Part shown: one piece after another, positions 49,513 through 63,165 of the stretch
Position numbering within the stretch: position 1 is the first letter of the stretch
Layout: every line of letters begins with the position of its first letter
Source: Branchiostoma floridae
Taxonomy: Eukaryota; Chordata; Leptocardii; Amphioxiformes; Branchiostomatidae
Direction: 5' to 3'
Length of the DNA stretch: 64,000 nt
Assembly (NCBI RefSeq): GCF_000003815.2
Contig: NC_049985.1
Span: 9,629,715 to 9,693,714 of the forward strand
Translations under genes and position numbers: made by a program
Notes under the pieces: generated by a model
Database searches by the model: none
Seen by the model: the letters and a program-made list of their open reading frames with translations, nothing else
Told to the model about the DNA's origin: nothing

Positions 49513-51920
49513 TATTGGTCTTGTTATATGTAAGACAATCCACAGAGAAAGAAAAACACACACTGAAGCCAACGAAGGTTTGTCAAGACTACAAGACCAA
49601 CACAATGTTTGGGGGATTAAAAAAACAGACGTTCATGCTTCTTACCATCGTATCTCGGCATCTCGGGATCTATGTCGTCTTTAACATTCCGATTTTCAAC
49701 TCTTGAAAGACGAGATCGTGATTTTAACTGCAAAATCCTTGAGGATAGCCGAAAGTTGAAACCACAAACACACTATAGAATACATTGAACAGTATGAATA
49801 CGGAAAGCCGGTGTGTTGAAATGGGGAGGGGACAGAGCTGTGAAATATGATTTTGCAACTGATGCAGACGTGCAAAGCGTTAAATCATTGTCTCAACTTC
49901 CCTTTTAAGAGACAAAAGTTTAGTGCCACACATCACCAATTATAGTGCTTACGGGTTAATAAATAAATCGACTGAATATCAAGCACCATAAAGCTGGCTG
50001 AACACATCGCATTAGTTTTATCTGCTCTGCGCTGTTATTTATGGTGCTGAACACCTCGGTCACACCTGGCCCTAACACCCCGGCCTAATTTCTCCATCCA
50101 CTCATCCGAACATGTCCGTTCATTACTTTGAATATCGATCGCCCAACATAACGACGGAGATGGAAAATTTCAGAGAGGGTCGGATGATGAACATGGCCAG
50201 AAGCGGGTTGGTCTGGTTTACGAGGATTTACATGGCGGATAAGGGGCGAAAGGAAGGGAGTACGCTTTAGGTTTTTGTAAATAAAGGTTGCGGGGCAACA
50301 CAAGTAGTCAGCTGTTAATATCTTTATCGCTGAAGGAAGAGATAAGATAATGCTACAGCTTGAAAGATACGGAGATAGATAAGTATGTAAGCGTGAGGTA
50401 TGGCCCACCCCTAAGGCTTGACAACAAAACGTGGCGCCCACAATAACATAGAAGTGAACACAGAAAATTTGTGTCATCGGTACTCCTATCAAAGCTGTTA
50501 CCTAAAAGGTGGCATATTCAGGAATACACCACCGGTAATGACAATGGACCAGCCCGTAACACTTCGGCTCCCTCGTGGCTGAGCTGTTTTCTGTGATATT
50601 GTCCTGCGTTTGTTCTCATCAAACATTCATGTAAGCCCGAATATCTGCACACGGGAGTTGTCAGTCAGTTACCTTTCACTTTGCAGCCTTGCTAACTCAG
50701 CGCATCGTTGTTGGAAAAGAAAGAAAGAAAGACATTTGGGATACTGTCCGTAATGCAGCTATCCCGGAAACAGATAGCGAAAGGATGAAATGGGATTTTA
50801 AATATCTTTTGAAAAAGGTTAGAGCACGCCAGTGAGAGGGATTTATGAAGCTTGATTCACCTTTATATTGTCACAAGTAACAATCCGAAATATTTCGACA
50901 TTTCTTCCAAATTGGTGTTTACAAATTCCTCCGTAAGCGGCAGAGGTAAGTCTATAATAAGTGTGATTCTTCAGCTTGGCATCGAATCAACCATCTCCTG
51001 TTACTCTTCAGCACCCCGAGCAGGGGAAATGGGTCAAGGAATCACCCGCAGATGTCAACACCTGGTCTCTGATTTTCCGTCCATTCTTAATGTCTCTGTC
51101 TTAAAATGATATTTACAAGCCAACCAGAGAACGTTCCTGTCCCGATAGACAGTGTCTGCTCAAGGACGTTATATAGACCTTGGTCTGCTATTATTCGGTG
51201 CTGCTTCGAGATAATGTAGTCCCGCTCTATTTGACCTCAATTATGCCATCAAGGGCGACTTCTACATTTACGTTCCTGCATGTGTTCGGGTCACATAAAT
51301 CAGGGACAGAGGCGTCCAACCGCCAACCGTCTGCACGTGCGGTCTTTACACAAACATCATGTTCAAGCAAAACAAACAAACCAAAGCCAAAGAAAATTCT
51401 GCGAAACTCTGGTCCTATTCATTACATTGTTTACAGTATTTGAGCACTGATGGCCCTTAATGCCATTAAGTTAGCTCCGCCCGCAGGCGGGCCAACAAAA
51501 GATACAGGACCCCATTAAGCATTCACAGGCACATGATAATAGTATGGGTGCATGCTTCAGTAAGCAAGGGTGTAAACCAAGAGATTGTGCACACGTAATG
51601 CACTAAAACCAGATTTGAATCCTATACAATCTACAGGATATGTCTACATAAATGGCTGGGGATTGAAGCATTATGACGTCTGACTGACGATATGTATAGA
51701 GAGGCGTCAAAACAGGAATGAATACCGAATGGTTGTCCCCTGGTGTGTAGAGCCTAAATCGTCCCTACTCGCTCTGTGAGTTGACTGTATAACAATGCAC
51801 ACACGGGGGTTTCTATCAACCACTCACTTCTGTAGGAAAGCGGGAGCTTCGGTAACAAAATCACACACGCATTTATCTGTTTCCTACGCTACACTTCAGT
51901 GTAGGAATCTATGCACTCAC

Positions 51921-52060
51921 CTCAGTGCCAGTCATAAGGTCGGGAGAGCCGTAGACGACGTCGTCTGTCCGCACACAGACCGGACCGGGCGCGCTCGTAC
52001 TGTACTGACAGCGGTGATGAATGGGTACGGCACGGAAAGACGGCGGTCATGTGACCCCAC
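51921..52060 (-). promoter_or_regulatory. Candidate first exon / promoter of THSD1
   Basis: A GC- and CpG-rich stretch ends with a strong minus-strand donor, CTGAG^GTGAGTGC at 51921. It contains the palindromic E-box GTCATGTGAC (52046-52055). This is the best candidate for a transcription start upstream of the candidate 5' exons, but no sequence proof links it to the gene. Confidence 0.35.
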
Positions 52061-53221
52061 CGGCAACACGACCTAGATGCGTTAAAAAGGCCTTCTAGGA
52101 ATTAATGGTGCGAATTTAAACTGATCCGACTCTGAGTGAGTTGTTTCTGGCAATAGTTTGGTAACACGGAAAATCGTATAAGATATAATGCGATTGTGTT
52201 AAATTCCATTTAACTACTACTACAGTGCACTCAGTAAAATGTATGTCAAGGTGGTCATCGTATGTTTCTGAAAATGATACATGAATCGCTAGCCATGCCT
52301 GATGCATGAAATTAGGTATTATCCATACCTCGCTGCTCATTTCAGCAGGAAGGCACCTTTTCTAGGGCGTTTCGTGCTATACTAATTTGTTGGAACAATC
52401 CTACGAAAACGTAATATTCCTTGATTAGGTCAAATTTGCACTTATTTTTCTACCTTTTTCTGCCTCGAATAATTTGGCATTTGGCAAATCGTTTACCCTG
52501 GGTCATATATTGCTAAGTCTTTACAAGGAGGTAAAAGTAAGATAATTGGTCTCTGATATCTATTTTCAGCCCTGAAAAGTCTAGTGGATCTAGGAAAATC
52601 CTAACAGTGATAAGACAGACCACCAACATCTCGGACACTGGTACGTGACCTATCGAGCGGCCGTGACTCGCCTCGCGACCCCTGCCACCGCCCGTTCTCC
52701 TGCCTTTATATCATCGTAATAAAAATCCAAAGATACTCTAAAATCAAATCAGAACCACCTTGATGAAAAGCTCCTCTCCCCTGGCGAACACGCGAGACGG
52801 CAGACTATCCGCGGCAGTGAAAGGAGGATCTAGTGTAAGGAATATTAAATAGCGCGAGCCCTTTAGATCTCCTTTCATGGTGCATACGTAATAGCCAATC
52901 ACAATTACCCTAATATTTCACTGGACCGATTCTACACGCTCCTAGCGAAACTTTACGACTCCCTTGGGCCACATATGTCGGCTTTCCTGTTCTAGGAATT
53001 CCCTTTACGATTTGTTTTACGATTTCAGTACTAAAACATTAATAGAGAGATCTAACTAGACGTAGCGCTTTTCTGTGATTCACAGTTAATGGGATTTTCA
53101 AGGTCTTCTTTTTACCCCAAATTTGTCTGTCCCTTGTCGATATTTTTAACACAGAAATCTCGACTTCACACCTCACCAGGGGTGGAGCAGCCATTATCGC
53201 CTGTGGGGTTCGCACATGAAC

Positions 53222-53520
53222 TCTAATTTTGGGGTGGGCGGGAAAAGGAAAATAATTAACCCGACTTTCACAGCTAGGTGCGAATGGGTGGAACCCTCCT
53301 CGTCTCTGTCGTGTTCTTTTATTAGACAAGTCAACACCGACTTTTTCATGGGGGTGGGAAAACGCAAATAATCAACTGGTCTTTAGCAACTTCGTGCGAA
53401 TGAGTAAACACTTTATTGTTTCGTTTCTAGTAAACCGTAGGTTTTTGGGTGGGCGAGGAACAGCAAATTTAGAAACGGCCTTCGACAACTACGTGTGAAC
53501 GGACGAAACCTTTATCTTTA
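53222..53520. repeat. Three degenerate ~100-117 bp tandem repeats
   Basis: Each unit has a GGGTGGG(C/A) start, an AAAT-rich middle and GTG(C/T)GAA(T/C)G near its end, at 53278, 53395 and 53493. The copies are strongly diverged. Confidence 0.6.
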
Positions 53521-53978
53521 TCTGTCGCTTTCATTTTCATGAATGAGAATTGTAAGACACGATTTGTGATACAATGTAAATTTTTGAATATAATGTACAG
53601 AAATTTCTTCTTTGAAAAGACAGATTAAACAGCTAGTATTCTTTTCTCCAGCAACGACACAATGACCATACTGGCCAATCTAAACTCTCCAGCCTCATAC
53701 AAAGCAAAGAGCAAGACTGTGTCATGTTGTACGAATGCCAGCCTAGTTCCCCAGCCCAATCTTTTGAGGTTGGGGTATGGTATCCAGGCTATACCAAACC
53801 AGTCCGGTGTCCATTTGACTATACTCGTACTCCTCGCCCAGCGTTCATAGTATCTTGTGGCACCGTAGGATCTGCTTGGAGATTAAGTGCATGCTCTGAA
53901 ACGCGCTGATGATACACCATACTGGGTGAAAAATGCATGTTAAGAAGGTACCTGCAACATATGACCCACATAACTACA

Positions 53979-54143
53979 CTCCAAGCAGAGGTTAGGCTCC
54001 GGCTGTTTTTTGTGTGTGGTCATTTTCATCAGGCTTCCTATTTTGTATCATATCTTATAGGTTTTGACAATAAAAAATAGAAAACCCAATAAAAACGACT
54101 AAAAAAACGTTTAAAATACCTGGAGCCTAACCTTTACTTGAAG
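53979..54143. mobile_element. MITE ending CTCCAAGCAGAGGTTAGGCT
   Basis: The left end CTCCAAGCAGAGGTTAGGCT and the right end, read inward, CTTCAAGTAAAGGTTAGGCT pair with few mismatches over about 24 bp. The AT-rich 165-bp interior has no ORF. Confidence 0.8.
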
Positions 54144-54798
54144 AGTACCACATAACAGTCATAACTACACCCTTGGTAAAACTGATCTCCAAAAGAAACA
54201 TATTACACATTCCTTAAACTTGTTAAGGCAACAGGTCTAACCTCGTAGTCTGGGCAGACAGGTTTTTGGTTTGTTTTGGCAACGAGGGTGAAGAAATATT
54301 TTGAAGAGTTGGGGGCTTGAAATTCTACCTTGTCAGTTATTTGGCAAGCCCAAGGATGAATCATGTTAAACTTCAGAAGGTGCTACTTTATAGCTACATG
54401 TACATCCCTTTTTACTAGAGGCTGAAGCAGCTGACGACCAAACACTAGACAGGTAAGTCAATAAATTTCAAATATAAAGAAGAAATCTTTTACATAATGT
54501 ATGTCTAGTGTCTTTAATATCATAGTTTTAGATTGTGCAATGTGCATCATATCTCAATAATAAAATTACACAGATTCTATCTTGGTTGCCTAATGGCTGC
54601 TCAGCCATCACCCTCTAGTGGAAAGGAGACCTTGCTAGGTAGGTCAATACCAAGGTCATTACAATATCATGTCCTTGATCCACCCATAAAAAGAGCAATA
54701 AGTTCATGAAATAAAAGATGAATAAGCCTTTCATACAAACTAATTCACTACTACATAAATAGGAAGGACTTCACAAAATCATGAAAATGAACATTGAG

Positions 54799-54804
54799 TT
54801 TATT
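54799..54804 (-). terminator. Candidate poly(A) signal of ZCCHC10
   Basis: TTTATT on the plus strand (AATAAA on minus), about 230 bp after the ZCCHC10 stop. Confidence 0.55.
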
Positions 54805-55033
54805 TCTGCATACATTGGCTATTGTACATTACACGAGAATATATAGTATAAGGTACAATGTAATACAATTGGACATTGAGCACTTGTTTCTAACAAATGT
54901 TACCTCAGATGATAGCAGGATCACTGGTTGATACTGAAGTGCCTTTGAAAATGCTAAGCTCTGGCTCTCACACTTTCAAATCTACGGTCTTAGTGCCATC
55001 TTACGTCCTTAAAACTATAGACTATTCACACTG

Positions 55034-56502
<1,469 letters not shown>

Positions 56503-57342
56503 CTTGATTTTGTTGGCGCCTCTTCTTTCCTCAGCAAACAGGTCAAGGTGCCGCACAGTGTCTTTCGTAAGACAGTCTGAGAGGTTCTTCCAAGCAGTTT
56601 GGAACCCTCAGTTTCTTCTGTACGTCTCTGGTTGTCTCAACGTGTCCCAAACTCGTCAGAGATCACAGGAAAACTGGTGAAAATCGACGAATATTTTGTC
56701 CCGTCCACGCAAATGTTATCTGACCTTTGCCCCTACACCGCAACAAAAGTGAAAATACTGAATAAATTTATCCTTTAGCGCAACTTTCTGAGTCACTCTG
56801 CTAGGCTACCTAAATCATCCACGAAAAAAATTAACAAATATATTTGCTGTTTTACTAAATGGGAATTTGTTTTGTATCATTGCATCTGTCATATAAAATT
56901 GTGGTAAACAGGCCATAGGTCCTAAGTCTTTAGCTGCGTTTGGTTGCGGTGCTAAAATCTGCCAAATCAAACAAAATGCACAAAAAATGTGGATTTACTG
57001 TATTGTCAGTCATTTCTAGGAAAAAACAACGACATGCAGCGCTTAAAGTGGCTAGGAGTGTATCCTTAAAATGATCTAAACAGCAACACTAACGTGTTAG
57101 CTGTAACATAACGTTAACATTGACAGGTGGCCTATTAATTCCTACTTTACGGAAAACTCACAGTGGGGAAAACTTATTCCGTAACACCAGTAAAGTACCA
57201 TCTGCTTTAACGTTAGTCCTCTTTGTTGTTTTCCTTTGTGCTTTATCAGATACGATCCTTATCCCGGCGTTTTCGTTTTGCCCTCAGACTTTTCTTGCCT
57301 AAGACTTTCTCTTCGCCCTTTTACGCATGCGTCAACTGCAAC
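56503..57342. promoter_or_regulatory. Bidirectional promoter region of ZCCHC10 and SLC2A8
   Basis: About 840 bp separate the two divergent start codons, so both promoters and 5' UTRs must lie here unless distant 5' exons exist. No clear TATA box is seen. The strand-specific starts cannot be placed from sequence alone. Confidence 0.6.
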
Positions 57343-60300
57343 ATGGCGACGATCCAGACGGACACTGGGATGGACCCAGACCGTGATCGGGACACAGCGC
57401 CGATCCTGGGCGGGGACGGGGGCAACAGGCGCCGGGAACAGGTCCGTAACCAGTTCCTGGCCACGTTCGTGTCCACGCTGGGGCCGCTGGCGTTCGGCAT
57501 GGTGCTGGGATACTCGTCTCCGGCACTGCCAGATCTACAGAAGGTCAGTCACATGACGTTTGGGGAGGAGGGAGGGGGGCGGAGTTGTTGTCAACTTTAT
57601 TACATACATGTCTCGTTCATTGTGTTTGTTCTGTCAGGTTAGACCTAGAGGACTGAAGTCTCTATATAGTTGCCCTCATGTCGAATTATGTGTCATGTAT
57701 GTATATGTAGCATAAATCACATTGTAAGGAGCTAACGTTACATTCCCATGTAGACATGAAAGTTATAACGTTGACTAGCACATGACTATGGGTCGTTTAA
57801 AGATCATAGTACATCACCCAACCTCAGATCCCCGTGCACATGATTGGCGGGGATGAAAATATCATTACTGTAAACATTAAAGTTAATGACTTTGACTAGC
57901 ACATGACTATGGGTCGTTTAAAGATCAGAGTACAAACAAAATAGTGCCATTATATCTATATGTGTATATGCTATACATATAAATGTTGTACATGTAGACA
58001 CAGCATGGTGTTTAAACATGTAGATAGAACACTGATAAGTTTTAATATCATCCTGTCACATAGATACATGGTATATTATCAGGTTATGGTTTTCACATCC
58101 TCTGTTAGTCTGTAGAACAAAAAATTTTGATCCTTGACAGCCATACTTACCATAATACATGTACCTCCTTCAGGAAACTGGTGCTGTACACATGGACAGC
58201 TACCACGGGTCCTGGTTTGGGTCGCTTTCCGCGATCGGTGCCATGTTCGGAGGGCCACTAGGAGGATGGTGTATTGAGGCACTGGGGAGAAAGACGTCGC
58301 TCATGACAGCAGTACTACCATTCACAGGTAGGGAGAAGGTGTAACTTTTCCAAATCTTACCAACATGACCAACTTCCGGATTCCAATGTTAATGTTATTC
58401 CATTGACAGCTTTTCTGCATTTATTTATTAGATTTTAAGAAAAATTTCTTTAGCTGAAAAAAACATGTCTTGATGTATTTTTATCTAGTTTTCATTCTTA
58501 TGGACAAAAGGAAGTAATAACTATTAATAACGTTAATGTTTTTCTGACATTCTTCTTTATTTCATGTGGTGCACCCAAAAATGTTTTGGAGCACCCAATT
58601 TTTTAGGTTGGGTGCACCAGTGTACCTAATCGCAAAAATGCATTTTCGTCATGTATTCAAAAACTTTATCAGCTGATTTGTATTTTCTTCTACAGCTGGC
58701 TGGCTGATACTGGCCTATGCTCAGAACCTGGCTATGCTGTACGTGGGTCGTCTGTTGACTGGTATTGCAGCAGGCATGACCTCCCTTACTGTTCCTGTAA
58801 GTAACACCCTAACATCAAAAACTACTGTGTTATGTGTGCTGTATCTTTCATTTCTAAGAGAAAAGCCAGAATACCACAACACTCTATCAACTTTTATGAG
58901 AACATGTGTCTATTTTTTTAATTATTTATTTGTTACCTGTTGGTAACATGCACAGTCAGGACTGCCCTACTAGCCTGTGCCCATTTTGATGGGCTGACAA
59001 AGACAATACAAATGGAATATGACAGGATTACAGATCAACATATACAAATGTACATAGAGGCTGCAACATTACTTTGTGTAGAAAATATGAAAAACTAGAG
59101 TTCCACGAATACATACCTTTGCCAAATATACCAGGTTTGTTATGTAGAATGATGTCTGCAGACAAATGTGTTACTCATTTCATTTTCTTTATAATTATAT
59201 GCATGGAGTTGGTTTATAAAATTTCGGCATTGATTATGCAAATTAGATCCTAAGTTACAATTAATTGAAATCAAATTGTATCAAGCATTACTTAAGCTAT
59301 CAGCATGCCAAAAATCATGATGATCCTCTGATCCATTCTTGATCCACTCTCTTCCCTCTTTCTCAGTTACATATGTGACAACTTTGATGAAAGTACTATA
59401 ATGGAATGCAGTGGATTTATCAACTTTTCCTAATCAATTATGCAAATTAGCTGTTAATTTGCATAATAAGTATCACATTATATAAGTCTTCACTTAGGCT
59501 ATCTACATGCCAAAAATCAGGACGATCCGTCAACACGTTCATATTTTCACATTAATTATGCAAATGAGATCATCATTTGCATGATAAATATGTATTGACA
59601 TTTCTCTCTTTCTCAGCTACATATGTGACAAGTTTTAAAGTCCTATCATGGAATGTAGTGAATTTATAAAATATCCTCATTAATTATGCAAATTAGCTGT
59701 TGATTTGCATAATTGGTATCTCATTATGTAGGCCTTTAGTTACGCTACCTACATACCAAAAAACATGATGATCCGTCAACATGTTCATATTTTCTCATTA
59801 ATTATGCAAATGAGGTCATCATTTGCATAATTGATATCTATCGACATTTTTCTCCCTCCCAGCTACATATGTGACAAGTTTGAAAGTCCTATCATGGAAT
59901 GCAGTGGATTTATGAAATGTCCTCATTAATTATGCAAATTAGCTTTTGATTTGCATAATTAGTATACCATTCTGTAAGTCATCACTCATTCTATCTACAT
60001 ACCAAAAATCATGACGATCCGTCAACACGTTGTAGAGTTATTCTCGTCTAAAGTTTGAAAGGAAACCGGCGCCTGTAGTTCCAAAAAAGCCGCTAGGGGG
60101 CCCAAACTCACAGCACTTACTCTCTGCCTCGAGGGCTATCTACCACTCAAAAATTATGACCACAGCATGTCCAGAACACGAGATTTAAGAAATTGAGTTT
60201 CCGCTGCAGTACCTTAGCAAGCCGCTAGGGGGCCCATTATCGAACTTGACCTTCGTTTTCCCTACCCCTACCCACCTACCAAATATCATCAGGATCCATC

Positions 60301-63128
60301 CAAGGCTTCTCGAGTTATGCTGTTGACACACAGACACACACACACACAGACACACAAACACGCCCAAAACATAACCTTAGCCATTCTGGCAAAGGTAATC
60401 AATGTTCCCAGAAGGGATGAGAGAGTAAAGAATCCATGATTGTTACTATAAGGAATGTATTGTTTGAACTATGCTAAAATTGTACTAATTTTGCAGGTGT
60501 ATGTGGCAGAGATCTCATCTCCCCGTGTGCGAGGGCTCCTTGGTGCATCCTTCCAGTTGATGGTGACCATCGGGATCCTCCTGGTCTATGTGTTTGGGAA
60601 CTTCCTGCACTGGAGATGGCTGGCTATAGTCTGCTTAGTTCCAGGTATTGTAGATAAGTTGTTGAGGAGTTGGCCACTTACTGATATGAATAGAATACAT
60701 TGAATGATTGATGGATAAATATACAGTCAAAACTGCCAAGAGAACCAATAAACTGTAGTCTATGTCGACAGTCAAAATTGTCATTGGGAAAAAAACTTAT
60801 CCAAGGGACAACCTTGGAAAGGCGTTGGTCACTTTGGTGGTCCTTGTGTAGATGTGATCACTTCTACAGGTTTGACTGAATGGAAGAACAAATATGCAAA
60901 TGAACTAAAATGCAACATGTTGGATATCAAGATAACCACATTGTTGAAGAAGTTCATCAGTCATATATGACTACAGTTACTACAACATTCTTCCAACAGT
61001 GACAGTTCTTAAAGGCATAGGTACATGCCTCCAAGTCTTATGATAACCACAATGTTTATCAAATCTTTTATGTCTTATGATAACCACAATGTTTTTCTCT
61101 CCTAATTTCCCAGCGGTGATCCTGATCATTGCCATGGCCTTCATGCCAGAGACTCCCCGCTGGCTGCTGGCCAAAGGTCGTCGCCCCGCAGCGGTGACGT
61201 CCCTGCTGTGGCTGCGGGGGCCGGACGTGGATGTGGAGGACGAGTGTGCCGACATCGAGAGTAATCTGCAGCAGCAGGTACCTGTCACTCATCCTTGGTG
61301 TTCTGTTATATATGTCACAGTAGAGATCACGATCCGGTAGAATCGCCATTTGTCCTAGGAGAGATCACAATCGTAGTTGGTCCTAGGGCAGGCTGCGATT
61401 GGGATCTGTCTTAGGACAATTGGCGATTCTACTAGTACAGATTGCGATCGGGATCTGCCCTAGGACCAACTCCGATCCAAACTCAAATGATGCTAAGATA
61501 TAGGAAACAGACTGCGATCTCTCCTAGGACAATCAGCGATTTTACTGGATCGTGATCGCTACTGTGACATATATAAGTGATGATGAAGCAGTAGTACAAA
61601 TGCTACAATTGTAATGGGTAATAGTCACCACACCCTCTCCTGAACCACAGTCTCAAATTGTCAAAAATCAAACCACTCCAAAATGTCAAAAGATTTACAG
61701 TAGTTGCATAACTTCAAGCAACCTTACAGTGTACAGCCAATATTTGCATGCCTTGAACAAGGCATGCAACATACACAACAAAAACAGTCATTGAGATAGA
61801 ATTACTTATACTAAATCATAGAGATATCTTAACTTCACAGTTTTGTTCCCATTTAAGTGTTACATATGTATATCCTTCCACCTACAGGAGACCATGTCAT
61901 GGAGAGAGTTCACCCAGCCCAGCCTGCTGAAGCCCTTTGCTATCGGGATGGCCCTGATGTTCTTCCAGCAGTTCAGTGGCATCAACGCCGTCATCTTCTA
62001 CTCCGTGTCCATCCTGGAGGATGCTGGGGTGGAGGGGCACACGGGAGCCATCATAGTGGGTGCTGTGCAGGTGCGATCTTACTCTTACTCTTCTTTTCAT
62101 TAGTATTTATTGGTTTGGCTGTTCAGCACGCACAGCCAGGGTTGCCCAACTAGCCTGTGGCTACTATAAAGGGCTAGCCCTGCTGATAAAGACAGACGTC
62201 ACAGAGACAATACAAATGGGATTTAACAAGGACAGGATAAGTATCAATAACTATATTGATTTTGATTGTTAAAGCCAGACCAAGTCTTGCCAACCTTGCA
62301 CGATAGCCTTTTCTTTGGTGGAATAGACAATCAAATGCAGCCACAACAACATACTGGTACTGTGAATATTGAAATATTTGCAAAGCTTGGTCATGGTAAC
62401 ATGTGTTTTTGTGCTACAGCATTGCTTCGACCACGATTTTAGAACACAGTGAAAACCTCCTTTCTTTTCCTTCAACAAAATTAAATTCCCACTAAAATAA
62501 GTGAATTTATAGTGGTTTATTGTGCTAAGTAAATACTCTTTTCCCTCTCCCCCAGGTGGTTGCCACATTTGTGGCCTGCCTCCTGATGGACAAGATGGGG
62601 CGCCGCATCCTCCTAATCGTGGCGGGTGTCGGCATGGCGATCACGTCCGTCACCTTTGGTCTGTACTTCCAACTGGAGCAGAACAACAACCACAACGCCA
62701 CCCTCACCGCCCCCACGGCTACCCCTGCCCCCGGCCCCGATCTCAGCTGGCTGTCCCTCACCAGTATGATCGTCTACATCATCGCCTTCTCCCTGGGGTG
62801 GGGGCCCATCCCCTGGCTCATGATGAGCGAGATCTTTCCGGCCCGCGCGCGAGGCACGGCCAGCGGCATCGCCACGCTCTTCAACTGGTTCGGCGCCTTC
62901 ATCGTCACCAAGGAGTTTAACGACATGGTGGCGGCGTTCACGGAGCAGGGCGCGTTCTGGTTCTTTGCGGGGATCTGTGTCTTGGGCGTGCTGTTCGTGT
63001 GTTTCCTCGTGCCTGAGACTAAGAATGTGTCCCTGGAGGAGATCGAGGCGTACTTTGAGGGGAGAGGGAGGGCCGGCTCAGCGCTGCAGAGATCACCCTT
63101 TTCTGCCCCACCAGGAGAGGACACCTAG
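57343..63128 (+). CDS. SLC2A8: SLC2A8/GLUT8-like facilitative sugar transporter
   Basis: Seven exons: 57343-57543, 58174-58327, 58696-58796, 60497-60644, 61114-61277, 61888-62070, 62556-63128. They total 1524 nt, or 507 residues, in frame (phases 0,1,0,1,0,0). It is a major-facilitator sugar porter with twelve expected membrane helices. Motifs: GYSSPALP in helix 1, GRK after helix 2, PETPRW (213-218) after helix 6, [12 protein letters not shown] (283-294) in helix 7, GRR (332-334), [15 protein letters not shown] (398-412) in helix 10, PETK and [10 protein letters not shown] at the end. The extracellular loop between helices 9 and 10 is long and carries N364-A-T, a glycosylation site, as in class III GLUTs. 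The N-terminus has DTAPIL, matching the position of the dileucine signal that holds mammalian GLUT8 in endosomes and lysosomes. SLC2A6 is the nearest alternative. The start is the first in-frame ATG, just before the acidic leader. Confidence 0.92.
57773..57935. repeat. 40-bp direct repeat in SLC2A8 intron 1
   Basis: GACTAGCACATGACTATGGG and the following GTCGTTTAAAGATCA occur twice, at 57773 and 57894, 121 bp apart and nearly identical. Confidence 0.85.
58905..59045 (+). mobile_element. SINE-like repeat, copy 1
   Basis: TTTATTTGTTACCTGTTGG, GCACAGTCAGGACTGCCCTA, CTAGCCTGTG and GACAAAGACAATACAAATGG occur in the same order as at 62.1 kb. The two are copies of one interspersed element in two introns of SLC2A8. 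Confidence 0.7.
59322..60030. repeat. ~246-bp tandem repeat in SLC2A8 intron 3
   Basis: GATCCGTCAAC(A)C/TG starts at 59524, 59770 and 60016, exactly 246 bp apart. Each unit contains TTAATTATGCAAAT twice, CATTTGCAT, CTACATATGTGACAAG and TCCTATCATGGAATG. A more diverged partial unit precedes 59524. Confidence 0.85.
60050..60390 (-). mobile_element. Dispersed repeat with TGTGTCTGT tract, copy 3
   Basis: Read on the minus strand: a (TG)n-TCTG tract, ACTCGAGAAGCCTTGGATGG, GATGATATTTGGTAGG, a poly-G-like GGGTAGGG, AAGGTCAAGTTCG, GGTACTGCAGCGGAA. It contains CCGCTAGGGGGCCCA twice (on the plus strand). It is related to the 36.8-kb element and more distantly to the 6-kb repeat. Confidence 0.65.
60724..60878. 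mobile_element. Small pogo-like MITE
   Basis: CAGTCAAAACTG at the left (after TA) and CAGGTTTGACTG at the right are inverted ends like those of the 7.4-kb MITE. It is about 155 bp, without an ORF, in SLC2A8 intron 4. The right flank is AA, not TA, so that end has mutated or the boundary is off by a base. Confidence 0.6.
61307..61575. mobile_element. Foldback MITE with nested GATC/CCTAGG inverted repeats
   Basis: TATATATGTCACAGTAG at the left pairs with CTACTGTGACATATATA at the right. Inside, GATCACGATCC, AATCGCC and TGTCCTAGGA recur in both orientations, several times. The 269-bp element has no ORF and sits in SLC2A8 intron 5. Confidence 0.9.
62098..62245 (+). mobile_element. SINE-like repeat, copy 2
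   Basis: GCACAGCCAGGGTTGCCCAA, CTAGCCTGTGGC, GGGCTAGCCCTGCTGATAAA and GACAATACAAATGGG match copy 1 at 58.9 kb in order and spacing. It lies in SLC2A8 intron 6. Confidence 0.7.
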
Positions 63129-63165
63129 GAACGTGGGGACTACAGCTTGCCTCGATTGGTGCAGT

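Larger units (their letters stand above)
33282..51920. other. 5' intronic or intergenic DNA upstream of THSD1 coding exons
   Basis: This 18.6-kb stretch holds no protein I recognise. It contains candidate 5' exons, several MITEs (35.9, 37.8, 38.8, 45.5 kb), a repeat shared with 60.3 kb, a CT/CA microsatellite (42.0-42.13 kb) and a LINE 3' end (49.1-49.5 kb). The ORFs of 80-195 codons here lack domain signals. Confidence 0.5.
52061..54790. other. Intergenic region between THSD1 and ZCCHC10
   Basis: About 2.7 kb upstream of the putative THSD1 start and downstream of ZCCHC10. It contains a degenerate tandem repeat (53.22-53.52 kb), a small hairpin at 53740-53791 and a MITE (53979-54143). No credible ORF. 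Confidence 0.5.

Noticed and set aside
57236-57556. Alternative 106-codon frame over SLC2A8 exon 1
   Set aside because: Arg/Trp/Ser-rich shadow of the GLUT frame; does not splice onward.
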